DNA of 64,000 nucleotides, from the NCBI RefSeq assembly GCF_026274175.1, contig NZ_JAPHNL010000001.1, positions 124,001-188,000 on the forward strand. Direction: 5' to 3'. The position numbers and the translations under genes were made by a program. Below the pieces are notes generated by a model that had not been told where the DNA came from, made no database searches, and saw only the letters and a list, made by a program, of their open reading frames with translations. This document shows positions 54,817 to 63,396 of this stretch, piece after piece; positions within the stretch are counted from its first letter, which is position 1; each line of letters starts with the position of its first letter. This DNA comes from Streptomyces beihaiensis. GTDB lineage: Bacteria; Actinomycetota; Actinomycetes; Streptomycetales; Streptomycetaceae.

Positions 54817-55650
54817 TCATCCCTTGACCGCCCCGGAGGTCAGCCCGGCGACGATCCGCCGCTGGAAGAACAGGACGAAGACGATGATGGGGACGGTGAT
54901 CACCACGGCCGCGGCGGCGATCGACCCGGTGGGCTGCTCGAACTGTGAGCTCCCGGTGAAGAACGCGAGAGCGGCCGGCACGGTGCGGGCGGCGTCGGTG
55001 GAGGTCAGCGAGATCGCGAAGAGGAAGTCGTTCCAGCAGAAGATGAATACGAGGATGGCCGTGGTGAACATGCCCGGCGCCACGAGAGGCGCGATGACCA
55101 GCCGGAACGCCTGGGCCGGTGTGGCGCCGTCGACCTTCGCCGCCTTCTCCAGGTCCCAGGGGATCTCCCGGAAGAACGCCGACAGGGTGTAGATGGCCAG
55201 CGGCAGCGAGAAGGTCGTGTACGGGATGATCAGCCCGATCCAGGTGTCGAAGATCCCCACGATCCGCTCGATGTTGAACAGCGGTGACACCAGGGAGATC
55301 GGCGGGAACATGGCGATGAGCAGCGACATGCCGATGAGGAGCCGTTTACCGGGGAACCTCAGCCTGGCCACCGCGTAGGCGGCCAGGGTTCCCAGGACGA
55401 CCGCGATCACCGTGGCGATCAGCGCGATACCGATCGAGTTGACCAGCGCGCGGGTGAACTCACTGGTCCGGAAGATGCCCCGGTAGTTCTCCCAGGTCCA
55501 GCTCCTGGGGATGTAGTCACCGTCGGTGAGGGTCTTGGGGTCCTTGAACGACAGCGCGACGATCCACCACACCGGGAACAGGGCGTAGAGCACCACCACC
55601 ACGTTCACCACGCCCCAGCGGACGGCGTGTGCCTTGCCGGCGGCGGCCAT
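54817..55650 (-). CDS. Sugar ABC transporter permease (MalG type)
   Basis: 277 aa, ATG 55650 overlapping the first permease stop (TGATG). Six hydrophobic segments; EAA loop [25 protein letters not shown]-terminus ...[14 protein letters not shown], the MalG ending used above to interpret the relic at 30288. Second channel half of a CUT1 importer. Confidence 0.92.
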   Translation of the reverse strand: MAAAGKAHAVRWGVVNVVVVLYALFPVWWIVALSFKDPKTLTDGDYIPRSWTWENYRGIFRTSEFTRALVNSIGIALIATVIAVVLGTLAAYAVARLRFPGKRLLIGMSLLIAMFPPISLVSPLFNIERIVGIFDTWIGLIIPYTTFSLPLAIYTLSAFFREIPWDLEKAAKVDGATPAQAFRLVIAPLVAPGMFTTAILVFIFCWNDFLFAISLTSTDAARTVPAALAFFTGSSQFEQPTGSIAAAAVVITVPIIVFVLFFQRRIVAGLTSGAVKG

Positions 55651-56603
55651 CAGCGTTTCACCTCCGCGCCGGGTGCCGCCGCGCCGAACAGTTTGACGAA
55701 GGCGAAGGCGATGATCGCGACACAGATGAAGATCAGCACCGAGATCGTCGATCCGATCCCGAGGTTCAGCGCGGTGAACAGGTTGTCGTAGCCGAGGATC
55801 GACACCGAACCGGTACGGTGCGCGCCCGAGGTCAGGACGTAGATGTTGTCGAAGATCCGGAACGCGTCCAGCGTGCGGAAGAGCAGGGCCACCAGGATGG
55901 CCGGTTTCATCATGGGCACGATGACCTTGGTGAAGCGTTGGAGGGGAGAGGCGCCGTCCACCATCGCCGCCCGCAGCGTCTCCTCCGGGACCAGGGCCAG
56001 GCCCGCGAGCAGCAGCAGCGCCATGAACGGTGTCGTCTTCCAGACCTCGGCGAGGACGATCAGCCACAGGGCCGGCCACTGCTCGGTCAGCGGGGCGCTT
56101 CCGTCGGGCAGCAGCGCCGCGAGGTATCCGAGCTGCGGGGTCCAGGCGTACTGCCAGGAGAAGGCGGCGACCACGGTGACGATTCCGTACGGGACGAGTA
56201 CCGAGGTGCGCACGACGCCACGCCACAGGACCGTCCGGTGCATGACCATGGCGAGCGTCATGCCGAGAACCAGCTCGAAGGTCACGGAGACCACCGTGAT
56301 GAAGACCGTCACCCACAGGGCGTCCCACCAGTACGAAGAGGACAGCACCGCCCCGTAGTTGCTCAGCCCGACGAACTCCGCCCGCCCCGGGAACCGCAGG
56401 TCGTACCGCTGCAAAGACAGGTAGACGGCGTAGCCGACGGGATAGGCGGTCACGGCGACCATGACGATGACGGCCGGGGCGCACAGCAGCCAGCCGAGCC
56501 GCCGTTCCTGCCGGGCTCCCGCCGAGAGCGCCGCACGGCTGTCAGGTCCCGTCCGCGGCCCGGCGGGCGGCGGTGCCCCGTCCGGACGGGGCGGCGCGCT
56601 CAT
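55650..56603 (-). CDS. Sugar ABC transporter permease (MalF type)
   Basis: 317 aa from ATG 56603 (MSAPPRPDG); an ATG at 56660 would add 19 residues. Six helices after residue 35, and EAA loop [47 protein letters not shown]. First channel half of the same importer; couples translationally to the MalG-type gene. Confidence 0.9.
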   Translation of the reverse strand: MSAPPRPDGAPPPAGPRTGPDSRAALSAGARQERRLGWLLCAPAVIVMVAVTAYPVGYAVYLSLQRYDLRFPGRAEFVGLSNYGAVLSSSYWWDALWVTVFITVVSVTFELVLGMTLAMVMHRTVLWRGVVRTSVLVPYGIVTVVAAFSWQYAWTPQLGYLAALLPDGSAPLTEQWPALWLIVLAEVWKTTPFMALLLLAGLALVPEETLRAAMVDGASPLQRFTKVIVPMMKPAILVALLFRTLDAFRIFDNIYVLTSGAHRTGSVSILGYDNLFTALNLGIGSTISVLIFICVAIIAFAFVKLFGAAAPGAEVKR

Positions 56604-56673
56604 CTCGGACCGCCCCGGCGGACGTGCCGAGCCCGCGGGCTCCGGCCGACGGGGGAACACGGGCTGTGGCGGT

Positions 56674-57981
56674 TCACGGGATCACACCCTTGGATTGCAG
56701 GGCATCGTCGATCTGTCCCTTCATGGTGGCGACCGTGCTGTTCGGTTTGATCGCGGAGGGCGGGGACAGCGCGTGGGAGACCACGATCGACACGTTCTGA
56801 TAAGCGGGTGTCTGGGGGCGCACGCTCGCCTTCTGCAGGGCGTCGAGGACGTCCTTCGCGAAGGGGTACTGCTTGACGAACGCGGGGTCGTCGTACAGGG
56901 CGCGCAGAGTCGGCGGCAGACCGCCGGCCGTCGCGGCGGTGAGCTGGTTCTGGCGATCACGCAGGCACAGAGCCGCTTCGAAGGCCAGAGCCGGGTGGGG
57001 CGAGTAGGCGCCGATCGCCAGGTCGATGCCGCCGATGGTGGGCCGTGCGGGGCGGTCGGCGTCGACGCGCGGGTAGGGCGCCCAGCCGAAGCTCTTGAAC
57101 AACCGCGGCTTGTTCGCCTTCATCGACGGATAGACGAACGGGTAGTTGAGCTCGAACGCCGCCGTTCCCGACTCCATGGCGAGACGGTTCTGGTCCTCCA
57201 TCTGGTTCGACAGGGACGGGTCGGCCGCCGGGGAGTGCGCCAGGTCGCGCATGACGCCGGCGGCGCGCACCGCGGGCGCGCCGAGTGAGGGCTTGGTCGC
57301 GCTCGGGTCGAGGATCGCCCCGCCCGCGCTGGCCACCAGCGTGTTGAACCAGACGGTGAGCCCCTCGTACTGGGCTCCCTGGATCTCCACACGGTGCGGC
57401 TTGCCCTCCCGGGCGAGCCGGCGGGCCATGTCCAGCATCTCGGCCCAGGTCCTGGGCGGTGTGGGCACCAGGTCCTTGCGGTACCACAGGAGTTGGGTGT
57501 TGGTGTTGTACGGAACGGCGTACAGCTTGCCCTTCCAGGTCGCGGTCCGCAGCGGAACGGCCAGCGTGCCCTTGCCGGCCTGGCGCTTCGCCTGTCCCGT
57601 CCACTCCCGGATCCAGCCGGCCTCGGCGAACTCCGGCGCCCAGGTCACGTCAAGGCCCATGACGTCGATCGCGTCGTCATGGGCGGCGAGCCTGCGAACG
57701 AGCTGCTGACGCTGCCCGTCGGCCGTCCGCGGGAGCTTGTGGTAGACGATCCTGAAGCGCCCACCGGACGACCGGCTGCAGCGGTCCGCGGCCTTCTGCA
57801 ACGCACCGGAGTCGTCGGGAAAGTTGTACCAGTTGACGCTGACCGGCCCGGAGCCGCCGCTGCCGCCGCACGCAGCGAGCGGGCACACCAGCAACGGCAG
57901 TGCGGCAAGAGCCCGCAGCCGCCGCCACCGAGCGGTGCGCGTCTTCCTGCCCGGGGCCGACCGGATCCCGCACCCGCGCAC
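56674..57981 (-). CDS. Sugar-binding lipoprotein (CUT1 type)
   Basis: 435 aa from a GTG at 57981 behind GAGGT; upstream frame has shadow composition. Lipobox PLAAC (Cys about residue 37) and VSVNWYNFPDDSGALQKAADRC at the mature start. Family 1 solute-binding pattern: TLAVPLRTATWKGKLYAVPYNTNTQLLWYRKDL, and GTAAFELNYPFVYPSMKANKP. First gene of the operon; ligand unknown (oligosaccharide, possibly trehalose/maltose-like LpqY type). Confidence 0.88.
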   Translation of the reverse strand: MRGCGIRSAPGRKTRTARWRRLRALAALPLLVCPLAACGGSGGSGPVSVNWYNFPDDSGALQKAADRCSRSSGGRFRIVYHKLPRTADGQRQQLVRRLAAHDDAIDVMGLDVTWAPEFAEAGWIREWTGQAKRQAGKGTLAVPLRTATWKGKLYAVPYNTNTQLLWYRKDLVPTPPRTWAEMLDMARRLAREGKPHRVEIQGAQYEGLTVWFNTLVASAGGAILDPSATKPSLGAPAVRAAGVMRDLAHSPAADPSLSNQMEDQNRLAMESGTAAFELNYPFVYPSMKANKPRLFKSFGWAPYPRVDADRPARPTIGGIDLAIGAYSPHPALAFEAALCLRDRQNQLTAATAGGLPPTLRALYDDPAFVKQYPFAKDVLDALQKASVRPQTPAYQNVSIVVSHALSPPSAIKPNSTVATMKGQIDDALQSKGVIP

Positions 57982-58247
57982 GCGACAACACCTCGATTCC
58001 CGGACGGTGGCACGGGACTCGGGCCCGCGGCGACTCCCTGGCGGCCCAAGGTAGGCGCCGCGGAGCCCGGCGCGGGGCAAGCGGGGCCCTGGGCCACCCG
58101 TATCGAGCAACGCGGTTCCTCCTCGTTGCCGGGCGCGGGCAGCCAGGGGCGGGTCTGTGTGGTGGGGTGTGGGACTGGATGCGCGGACCGCCCGGGAGCA
58201 CCATGGCGCATGACGTCGATGCGCGACGCGGGGAGGCGGGTGCGGTG

Positions 58248-59444
58248 ATGACCAAGCGGCGGTGGACGCTGGTCGGGCGGGAGAGCGCACGGCAGGGCGT
58301 GTCCGTTCCGAGAGCGGCGCGGTTCGGATTCTTGGTCTCTCTCGTACAGGTGGGGTTCCTGCAGCTCACCCCCATGCTGGGCCTGTCGGGCGGGGGTGTG
58401 ACCCTGGCGCTGAACTATGCGGTGATCACGGTCGGCCTGGGGGTGGCGTACTACCGCGTTCCGGGTCCATGGGCCTGCGCCGAGTCCTCCCGTCCGGCGC
58501 CCCGTCGTCGTCTGGCCGGAGCGCTGCTGTACGGGCTGTGGTGCGGGATCTGGACGCTAGTGGCAATGATCCTCGTGCTGTTCGTCTTGACCGTGGCGCC
58601 GACGCCGGTGTTCTACGTCGCCTGGTACCTCCTGCTGGCCGCCTTGCAGGCATGGGCGCTGTTCCGCCTGGGCCGCCGCCGCGCCCCCGCGCAGCGATCC
58701 GCTCCCGGTCGTTCGCCGCGGCAGACCGCGCCCGCCGCCACGGCACGCGCCGTGTACCGGGACGAGGAGACGAACGCGGGCGGGAATGACCCGGTGTGCG
58801 CGTGCGAGGACTCAGGAGCCGGGAGCGCGGAGCGGCGGCGGGCCGCACAAGCGGGGCTACGTGCGGCCGGGGAGCGCGCTCACGTGGACCCCGAGCGACG
58901 GGCCCGGGAAGCCGAGCGGGCCGTCACCGAGTTCGGTGCCCTGCTCTGCGTCCATCCGTTCGCGCCCGGCGATCCGGACGCCACGTACCAGCAGCTGGCC
59001 GACCACTTTCTGGCGCTGGACGCGTACGAACGTGCCAAGAGCGCTCCTGCGGCGGACGTTCCCGCAATCCTGGCAGAGGGCCGTGCGGCCCTGGAGCGGC
59101 TGGACAGGCGACTGGGGCTCGACACCGCAGCTTCGGCGGCCGGGTGCTTCTTCGACCAACGGCACGGACCCGCGGTCGAGTTCGTGCGGTGGGCCCCGCC
59201 GGGCGGCGTCGTCCGGACCATCGAGGTGTGCCGGGCCGATGCGGTGCGGCTCGCCGACGGGGAAGTGCCCGGCGGCCCATGCCCCGACCCGGCCCCGGCA
59301 CCGTCCGCCCGGGCCCGCCTCGCCCGGCAGCTCCACGAGCGCGCCGTCGACGCCCGCGACCTCATCCGGCGCACCGACACCGACGCGCGCCGGTCGACGG
59401 CGACCGCGTCCACGGTGTCCAGGAAGCGCGACGGGAGGCTGTAG
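58248..59444 (+). CDS. Membrane protein with long cytosolic C-terminal domain, unknown
   Basis: 398 aa. ATG 58248 behind GGGAGG. Two to four hydrophobic segments lie between residues about 25 and 145 (FGFLVSLVQVGFLQL, LALNYAVITVGLGVAYY, LLYGLWCGIWTLVAMILVLFVLTV, VFYVAWYLLLAALQAW). From about 185 the protein is soluble, with the Ala/Arg-rich ERRAREAERAVTEFGALLCVHPFAPGDPDATYQQLADHFLALDAYERAK, which suggests helical structure, and ends with a basic tail. I do not recognise the family. It diverges from the CUT1 operon. Confidence 0.65.
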   Translation: MTKRRWTLVGRESARQGVSVPRAARFGFLVSLVQVGFLQLTPMLGLSGGGVTLALNYAVITVGLGVAYYRVPGPWACAESSRPAPRRRLAGALLYGLWCGIWTLVAMILVLFVLTVAPTPVFYVAWYLLLAALQAWALFRLGRRRAPAQRSAPGRSPRQTAPAATARAVYRDEETNAGGNDPVCACEDSGAGSAERRRAAQAGLRAAGERAHVDPERRAREAERAVTEFGALLCVHPFAPGDPDATYQQLADHFLALDAYERAKSAPAADVPAILAEGRAALERLDRRLGLDTAASAAGCFFDQRHGPAVEFVRWAPPGGVVRTIEVCRADAVRLADGEVPGGPCPDPAPAPSARARLARQLHERAVDARDLIRRTDTDARRSTATASTVSRKRDGRL

Positions 59445-59613
59445 GGACGAAACGGCTCCGCGGGAGCGTCGTTCATCAGGGACAATGGCCCGACGACCAT
59501 GCTGCGTTCACTCATCCGACGCACGGTGCCCTATGGGCACCTCCGTCCAAGCCGTCCACGCACTCCTGACCCGCATCTCTTCCGGATGAAAGAGGTACAG
59601 AGAGACCGCCCCT

Positions 59614-60675
59614 TCATGGCAGCGTGATCTGGGCGGCGATCGGCAGATGGTCGCTGCCGGTGGCGGGCAGGGTGCGGACGTGGGCGACGGTTGCTGAGCG
59701 GGCCATGACCTGGTCGATCCGGGCCAGCGGGAACGCGGCGGGGAAACTGAACGCGAAACCCCGCTCCGCCACGTTCATCCGTGAGGTCAGCGGGGCCAGC
59801 CCGCGATCATCGACCGTGCCGTTGAGGTCGCCCAGCAAGACCACCGTTTTGAGGTGCTCGGCGGCGACGGCCTTGCCCAGCAGACCGGCACTCTCGTCGC
59901 GCCGGGAAGACGCGAAGCCGCTCGCCCGGATGCGCACCGAGGGCAGGTGCGCGACGTACGCCGCGATCTCGCCGTGCGGGGTGTGGACCATGGCCCGCAG
60001 TCCGCGACTCCAGGGCCCCGCGATCCTCTGCGGTTTGATGTCCAGCCGCCGGGCGTCGGTGAGGGGATGCCTCGACCACAGTCCGACGGTGCCCCGCACC
60101 GCGTGGTACGGGTAGTCCGGGGCGAGCGTCTTCTCGTAGACATGCAGCGCCGGGGGCACCAGCTCCTCCAGCGCGATGAGATCGGGCCCGGCATCGGCCA
60201 GGGCGCGGGCCGTGCCCGCCGGATCGGTGTTCTCGTCGCTGACGTTGTGCTGCACCACGACCAGGTCGTGCGGGCCGGGCCGCGCCTCGGGCAGGAACAG
60301 CCCGCCGAAGAGACACGTCCAGGCCGCCACCGGCAGGAGCAGGGCCACCAGGGCGCTGGCCGAGCGGCGCAGCAGGGCCAGGCCGAGCAGTACCGGAACC
60401 ACCAGACCGAGCCACGGTAGGAACGCTTCCAGCAAACTGCCCAGACGGCCAACGGAGTTGGGCACCGCCCGGTGGAACGCCAGCAGCCCGGCCGTCAGCA
60501 CCGCGAACGCGGCAGGCACCCGCCCCCGCGACCAGGCCCACCCGCGCCCCGCAGTACCCTTTCCGCTCTCGCCCGCAACCCACTGCCCGGCCCGGCGCAG
60601 CGCCGCCCACCCTGGCACTGCTGCCTTCCTCGCCGACCTCACATCGCTGTCCGCCCGCTCCACCTGGCTTCCCAT
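59614..60675 (-). CDS. EEP-family membrane-anchored phosphatase/nuclease-like protein
   Basis: 353 aa, ATG 60675. Three hydrophobic segments (about residues 53-70, 86-105, 108-128) precede an endonuclease/exonuclease/phosphatase domain: VVQHNVSDEN (metal), IALEELVPPAL (Glu), WSRHPL, LLGDLNG (Asn) and GSDHLPI (Asp-His) in canonical order. This resembles the extracellular EEP-domain proteins of Streptomyces that act on phosphodiesters. Substrate unknown. Confidence 0.85.
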   Translation of the reverse strand: MGSQVERADSDVRSARKAAVPGWAALRRAGQWVAGESGKGTAGRGWAWSRGRVPAAFAVLTAGLLAFHRAVPNSVGRLGSLLEAFLPWLGLVVPVLLGLALLRRSASALVALLLPVAAWTCLFGGLFLPEARPGPHDLVVVQHNVSDENTDPAGTARALADAGPDLIALEELVPPALHVYEKTLAPDYPYHAVRGTVGLWSRHPLTDARRLDIKPQRIAGPWSRGLRAMVHTPHGEIAAYVAHLPSVRIRASGFASSRRDESAGLLGKAVAAEHLKTVVLLGDLNGTVDDRGLAPLTSRMNVAERGFAFSFPAAFPLARIDQVMARSATVAHVRTLPATGSDHLPIAAQITLP

Positions 60676-60877
60676 CCACTCGGCTCGTTACCCAGGACGA
60701 ATCGGCAGGTGAATCAGTTCCGGTTCCTCGTCGGCGGGTGCCGCCTTCGTAGGTGACAGCCATCCGTCGGGCCGCTCGACTCGACCTCGACGCGGACGAG
60801 AGCGCCGACGCCGGAGCGCACAGCGGCCGTGGGAGGCCGGTCCCGCAGGGCGTTCACCGGCCGAGGACCGTACTCGA

Positions 60878-61237
60878 TCACAGCCCGGTAGCCAGCCAGG
60901 TCGTCACGGCGGCCGTGGCGGCGAGCCCGACGTTGAGCGCCACCCGGCGGTCTTCGCCGGTCAGATGGACGGCGATCGCACCGGTCTGCAGCAGTACGAA
61001 GCCGATGGCCGCGGCTGGTGCCAGCCAGGGAGCGACGCCGGTCAACGGCGGCAGGATCAGGCCGGCCGCGCCGAGTATTTCGACCGTGCCCAGCGCCCTG
61101 AGAGCGGGCAAGGGCAGGCGGTCGACCCAGGCCATCATCGGTCGGAGTTGATCGCGACTGCGGATCACCTTCAGCGTGCCTGAGTAGCAATAGAAGAGGG
61201 CAAGCAGCCCGGCGACGGTCCAGTAGGCGATGTTCAT
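60878..61237 (-). CDS. DoxX-family membrane protein
   Basis: 119 aa, four hydrophobic segments (about 4-22, 48-68, 72-92, 100-118) in a DoxX arrangement: FYCYSGTLKVIRSR, then RALGTVEILGAAGLILPPLTG. Start ATG 61237; the site is weak. Redox-related membrane role is typical, but not shown here. The 9-bp tandem repeats lie 46 bp upstream, in its promoter region. Confidence 0.8.
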   Translation of the reverse strand: MNIAYWTVAGLLALFYCYSGTLKVIRSRDQLRPMMAWVDRLPLPALRALGTVEILGAAGLILPPLTGVAPWLAPAAAIGFVLLQTGAIAVHLTGEDRRVALNVGLAATAAVTTWLATGL

Positions 61238-61282
61238 CGTGTCCGTTCATGAGCCACCGGTTCGCGGGTGGCCCGTCGATCG

Positions 61283-61336
61283 CGTCAATTACGTCAATTA
61301 CGTCGAATACATCGAATACGTCGAATACATCGATTG
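61283..61336. repeat. Six tandem 9-bp units, CRTCRAWTR
   Basis: The units are CGTCAATTA twice, CGTCGAATA, CATCGAATA, CGTCGAATA and CATCGATTG. The whole block is much richer in A+T than the surroundings. It lies in the upstream region of the DoxX gene (minus strand) and 117 bp beyond the stop of the minus-strand cupin gene. Confidence 0.85.
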
Positions 61337-61452
61337 CCGTGGAGCCCTGGAATGACCCGGGTGGTCCCCGAGGGGCTCGGACACCGAAAGGTGGGAGTGC
61401 CACGGCCTCGCCGGTCGAAAGGAGCGCGACCGGCGAGGCCGCCCTGTCGGCT

Positions 61453-61947
61453 TCAGGCGAGGTCGGTGGCGGGCTCGGTCGCGTAGCGGCTCATCGCGTC
61501 GATGTTGGCCTGCGGCGTCAGCGGCCGACCGCCTGCGAGCTCCTCCTGGAGGTCTCGGAAGTACTGCACGTACAGGTCGGGGGTGAAGGTGCTGAGCATG
61601 ACGGCGGGCTGACCGGTCAGGTTGGAGAAGGTGTGCGGGGTGCCCGGCGGAACCATCACGAGCGTGCCCGCAGTGGCGTCATAGTCCGCGTTCCCGACGG
61701 TGAACCGCACGGTACCGGACAGGACGTAGAAGCCCTCGTCGTGTTGTGCGTGGCGGTGCTGCGGCGGCCCCTGGGTGTGCGGGGCGAGGACGGACTCGGC
61801 GATCGCGAGGCGGTGCCCGGTACGGCTGCCGTCCTCCAGAACGCGCATGCGCGTGGTGCCCAGAACGATCGTCTCACCGTCGCCGGGACGCACGACCGAT
61901 ACGACGGGTTCGGCCTGCGGCTCACTGGTCCTTGCTTGTTCGGTCAT
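61453..61947 (-). CDS. Cupin-domain protein
   Basis: 164 aa from ATG 61947 (MTEQART), with no clear ribosome site. Cupin motif 1 QHRHAQHDEGFYVLSGTVRF (metal-binding His and Glu) and motif 2 VMVPPGTPHTFSN. Likely a small quercetinase/dioxygenase or sensor protein; divergent from the LysR regulator. Confidence 0.85.
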   Translation of the reverse strand: MTEQARTSEPQAEPVVSVVRPGDGETIVLGTTRMRVLEDGSRTGHRLAIAESVLAPHTQGPPQHRHAQHDEGFYVLSGTVRFTVGNADYDATAGTLVMVPPGTPHTFSNLTGQPAVMLSTFTPDLYVQYFRDLQEELAGGRPLTPQANIDAMSRYATEPATDLA

Positions 61948-62003
61948 GCTCACGAGTGCACCGCCGGGACCCCGCCGGTGTCCAAGACCCATCCCGCAGC
62001 GCC

Positions 62004-62020
62004 GATACCTCGTGGGTATC
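62004..62020. promoter_or_regulatory. LysR-type operator, GATACC-N5-GGTATC
   Basis: Six-base arms with a five-base centre give an interrupted dyad containing T-N11-A, as is usual for LysR-family sites. It lies 9 bp before the LysR GTG and 57 bp before the cupin start, so it likely controls both. Confidence 0.65.
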
Positions 62021-62028
62021 GTTGCAGG

Positions 62029-62892
62029 GTGGAGCTACGGACCTTGCGCTACTTCGTGGCCGTCGCCGAGGAACTCCACTTCGGCCGAGCCGCCACCCGA
62101 CTGCACATGAGCCAGCCGCCGCTGAGCCGGGCCATCAAGCAGCTGGAGGACGACGTCGGGGCCTCGCTCTTCGCCCGCTCACCGACCGGCGTCACGCTCA
62201 CAGCGGTGGGCGCGGTGCTGCTCGACGAGGCGCGATCCCTGCTCGACCATGCCGACCAGGTCCGTGTGCGCCTGAGCGCGGCGGCCGGTGTCGCGCCTCT
62301 CACCGTAGGGATCCTGGGTGACGGCACCGACCCGGGAGCGGCGAGGCTGGCCGCCGCCTACCGCCGACGCCACCCCGACGTCGACATCCGCGTCCGCGAC
62401 ACGGACCTGACCGACCCGACGTGCGGCCTGCGCGCCAGACTGGTCGACGTGGCCCTGACCCGGGCGCCGTTCGACGAGACTGCACTGACGGTACGTGTGC
62501 TGCGAACCGATCCGGTGGGCGTGGTCCTGCGCGCCGACGATCCGCTGGCCCGGCGCGACCGTCTGCGACTGGCCGAACTGAGCGACCGCAACTGGTTCCA
62601 GTTCCCGCAGGGAACCGACCCCGTCTGGCAGTCGTACTGGAACGGCGGCAGGCCGCGCGAGGGCCCAGTGGTGCGCGCCGTCCAGGAGTGCCTGCAGGCC
62701 GTGCTGTGGAACGGCACGATCGGCCTGGCCCCGCTCGGCCACGATCTGCCGGCCGGGTTGGTGGCGGTACCGCTGACCGACATGGCGCCGAGCCGCGTGG
62801 TGGCGGTGTGGAACGAAGGCGACACCAATCCGTTGATCCGGTCCTTCATCAAGATCGCGGCAGCCGCGTACCGGCACGATCGTCGTCCCTGA
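62029..62892 (+). CDS. LysR-family transcriptional regulator
   Basis: 287 aa from the GTG at 62029 (VELRTLRYFVAVAEELHFGRAATRLHMSQPPLSRAIKQLE). N-terminal winged helix (residues 1-60) and a two-lobe ligand domain (LSDRNWFQFPQGTDPVW). Divergent from the cupin gene with a palindromic site between, the typical LysR regulator/target pair. Ligand unknown, perhaps the cupin's aromatic substrate. Confidence 0.92.
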   Translation: MELRTLRYFVAVAEELHFGRAATRLHMSQPPLSRAIKQLEDDVGASLFARSPTGVTLTAVGAVLLDEARSLLDHADQVRVRLSAAAGVAPLTVGILGDGTDPGAARLAAAYRRRHPDVDIRVRDTDLTDPTCGLRARLVDVALTRAPFDETALTVRVLRTDPVGVVLRADDPLARRDRLRLAELSDRNWFQFPQGTDPVWQSYWNGGRPREGPVVRAVQECLQAVLWNGTIGLAPLGHDLPAGLVAVPLTDMAPSRVVAVWNEGDTNPLIRSFIKIAAAAYRHDRRP

Positions 62893-63396
62893 CGGGCGGA
62901 CGCCACTGATCACGGGTTGCCAGGGCAGCGTGGGAGGACCGTACAGCTCGGCGACGGCAGCGGCACAGGTGAGAAGGACGCACCGCAGGCGGCCAAGCGG
63001 CCCGGGAGCCTCGGCGACGCCATGCCGCAGACGCGGCCGGAGCCGTCCGGATCGCGTGCGATGCCGGCGACGGCGTAACGGACGCCGTCGCCTGTGAGCC
63101 GGCGGCAGCGCAGGGTCTTCCAGCTCTCCGATCGCGCGAGGACATGTTCGACGCGAGGGCGGACTTCCCGGTGCGGTGCGTCGTGCGTTCCCCTTCCAAG
63201 CTGACCGTCCGGCCTGGCCGCCCGCGGGCGTCGACCGGCGCCTCACGGCCTACGGAGGCGTCTTTACGGGCGCGCCCGCACGCGCCTTGCACGCCTGCCA
63301 TAGCCCGCCGGTAGACCGCCCGGTGGTCTTCAGGGGCCGGCCGACTACCACCCACAACACGCCCAGCGAGCCTGGCCCGAAACCGTCGACCTACTC
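62893..63396. other. Intergenic region with transposase relic
   Basis: 504 bp without a complete gene. Minus-strand frames contain the IS5-type relic listed below; the remainder shows shadow composition. Confidence 0.5.
63042..63173 (-). pseudogene. C-terminal relic of an IS5-type transposase
   Basis: A 44-codon minus-strand frame reads HREVRPRVEHVLARSESW, then KTLRCRRLTGDGVRYAVAGIARDPDG. This matches the C-terminal end of IS5/DDE transposases (REVRPRVEHVLARMKxWK..., ...GDGVHxAMLGIARLHN). No start, no catalytic DDE residues and no terminal repeats remain, so it is an old remnant. Confidence 0.7.

Noticed and set aside
61283-61336. CRISPR-like array
   Set aside because: Contiguous 9-bp units without unique spacers and no cas genes in the window.
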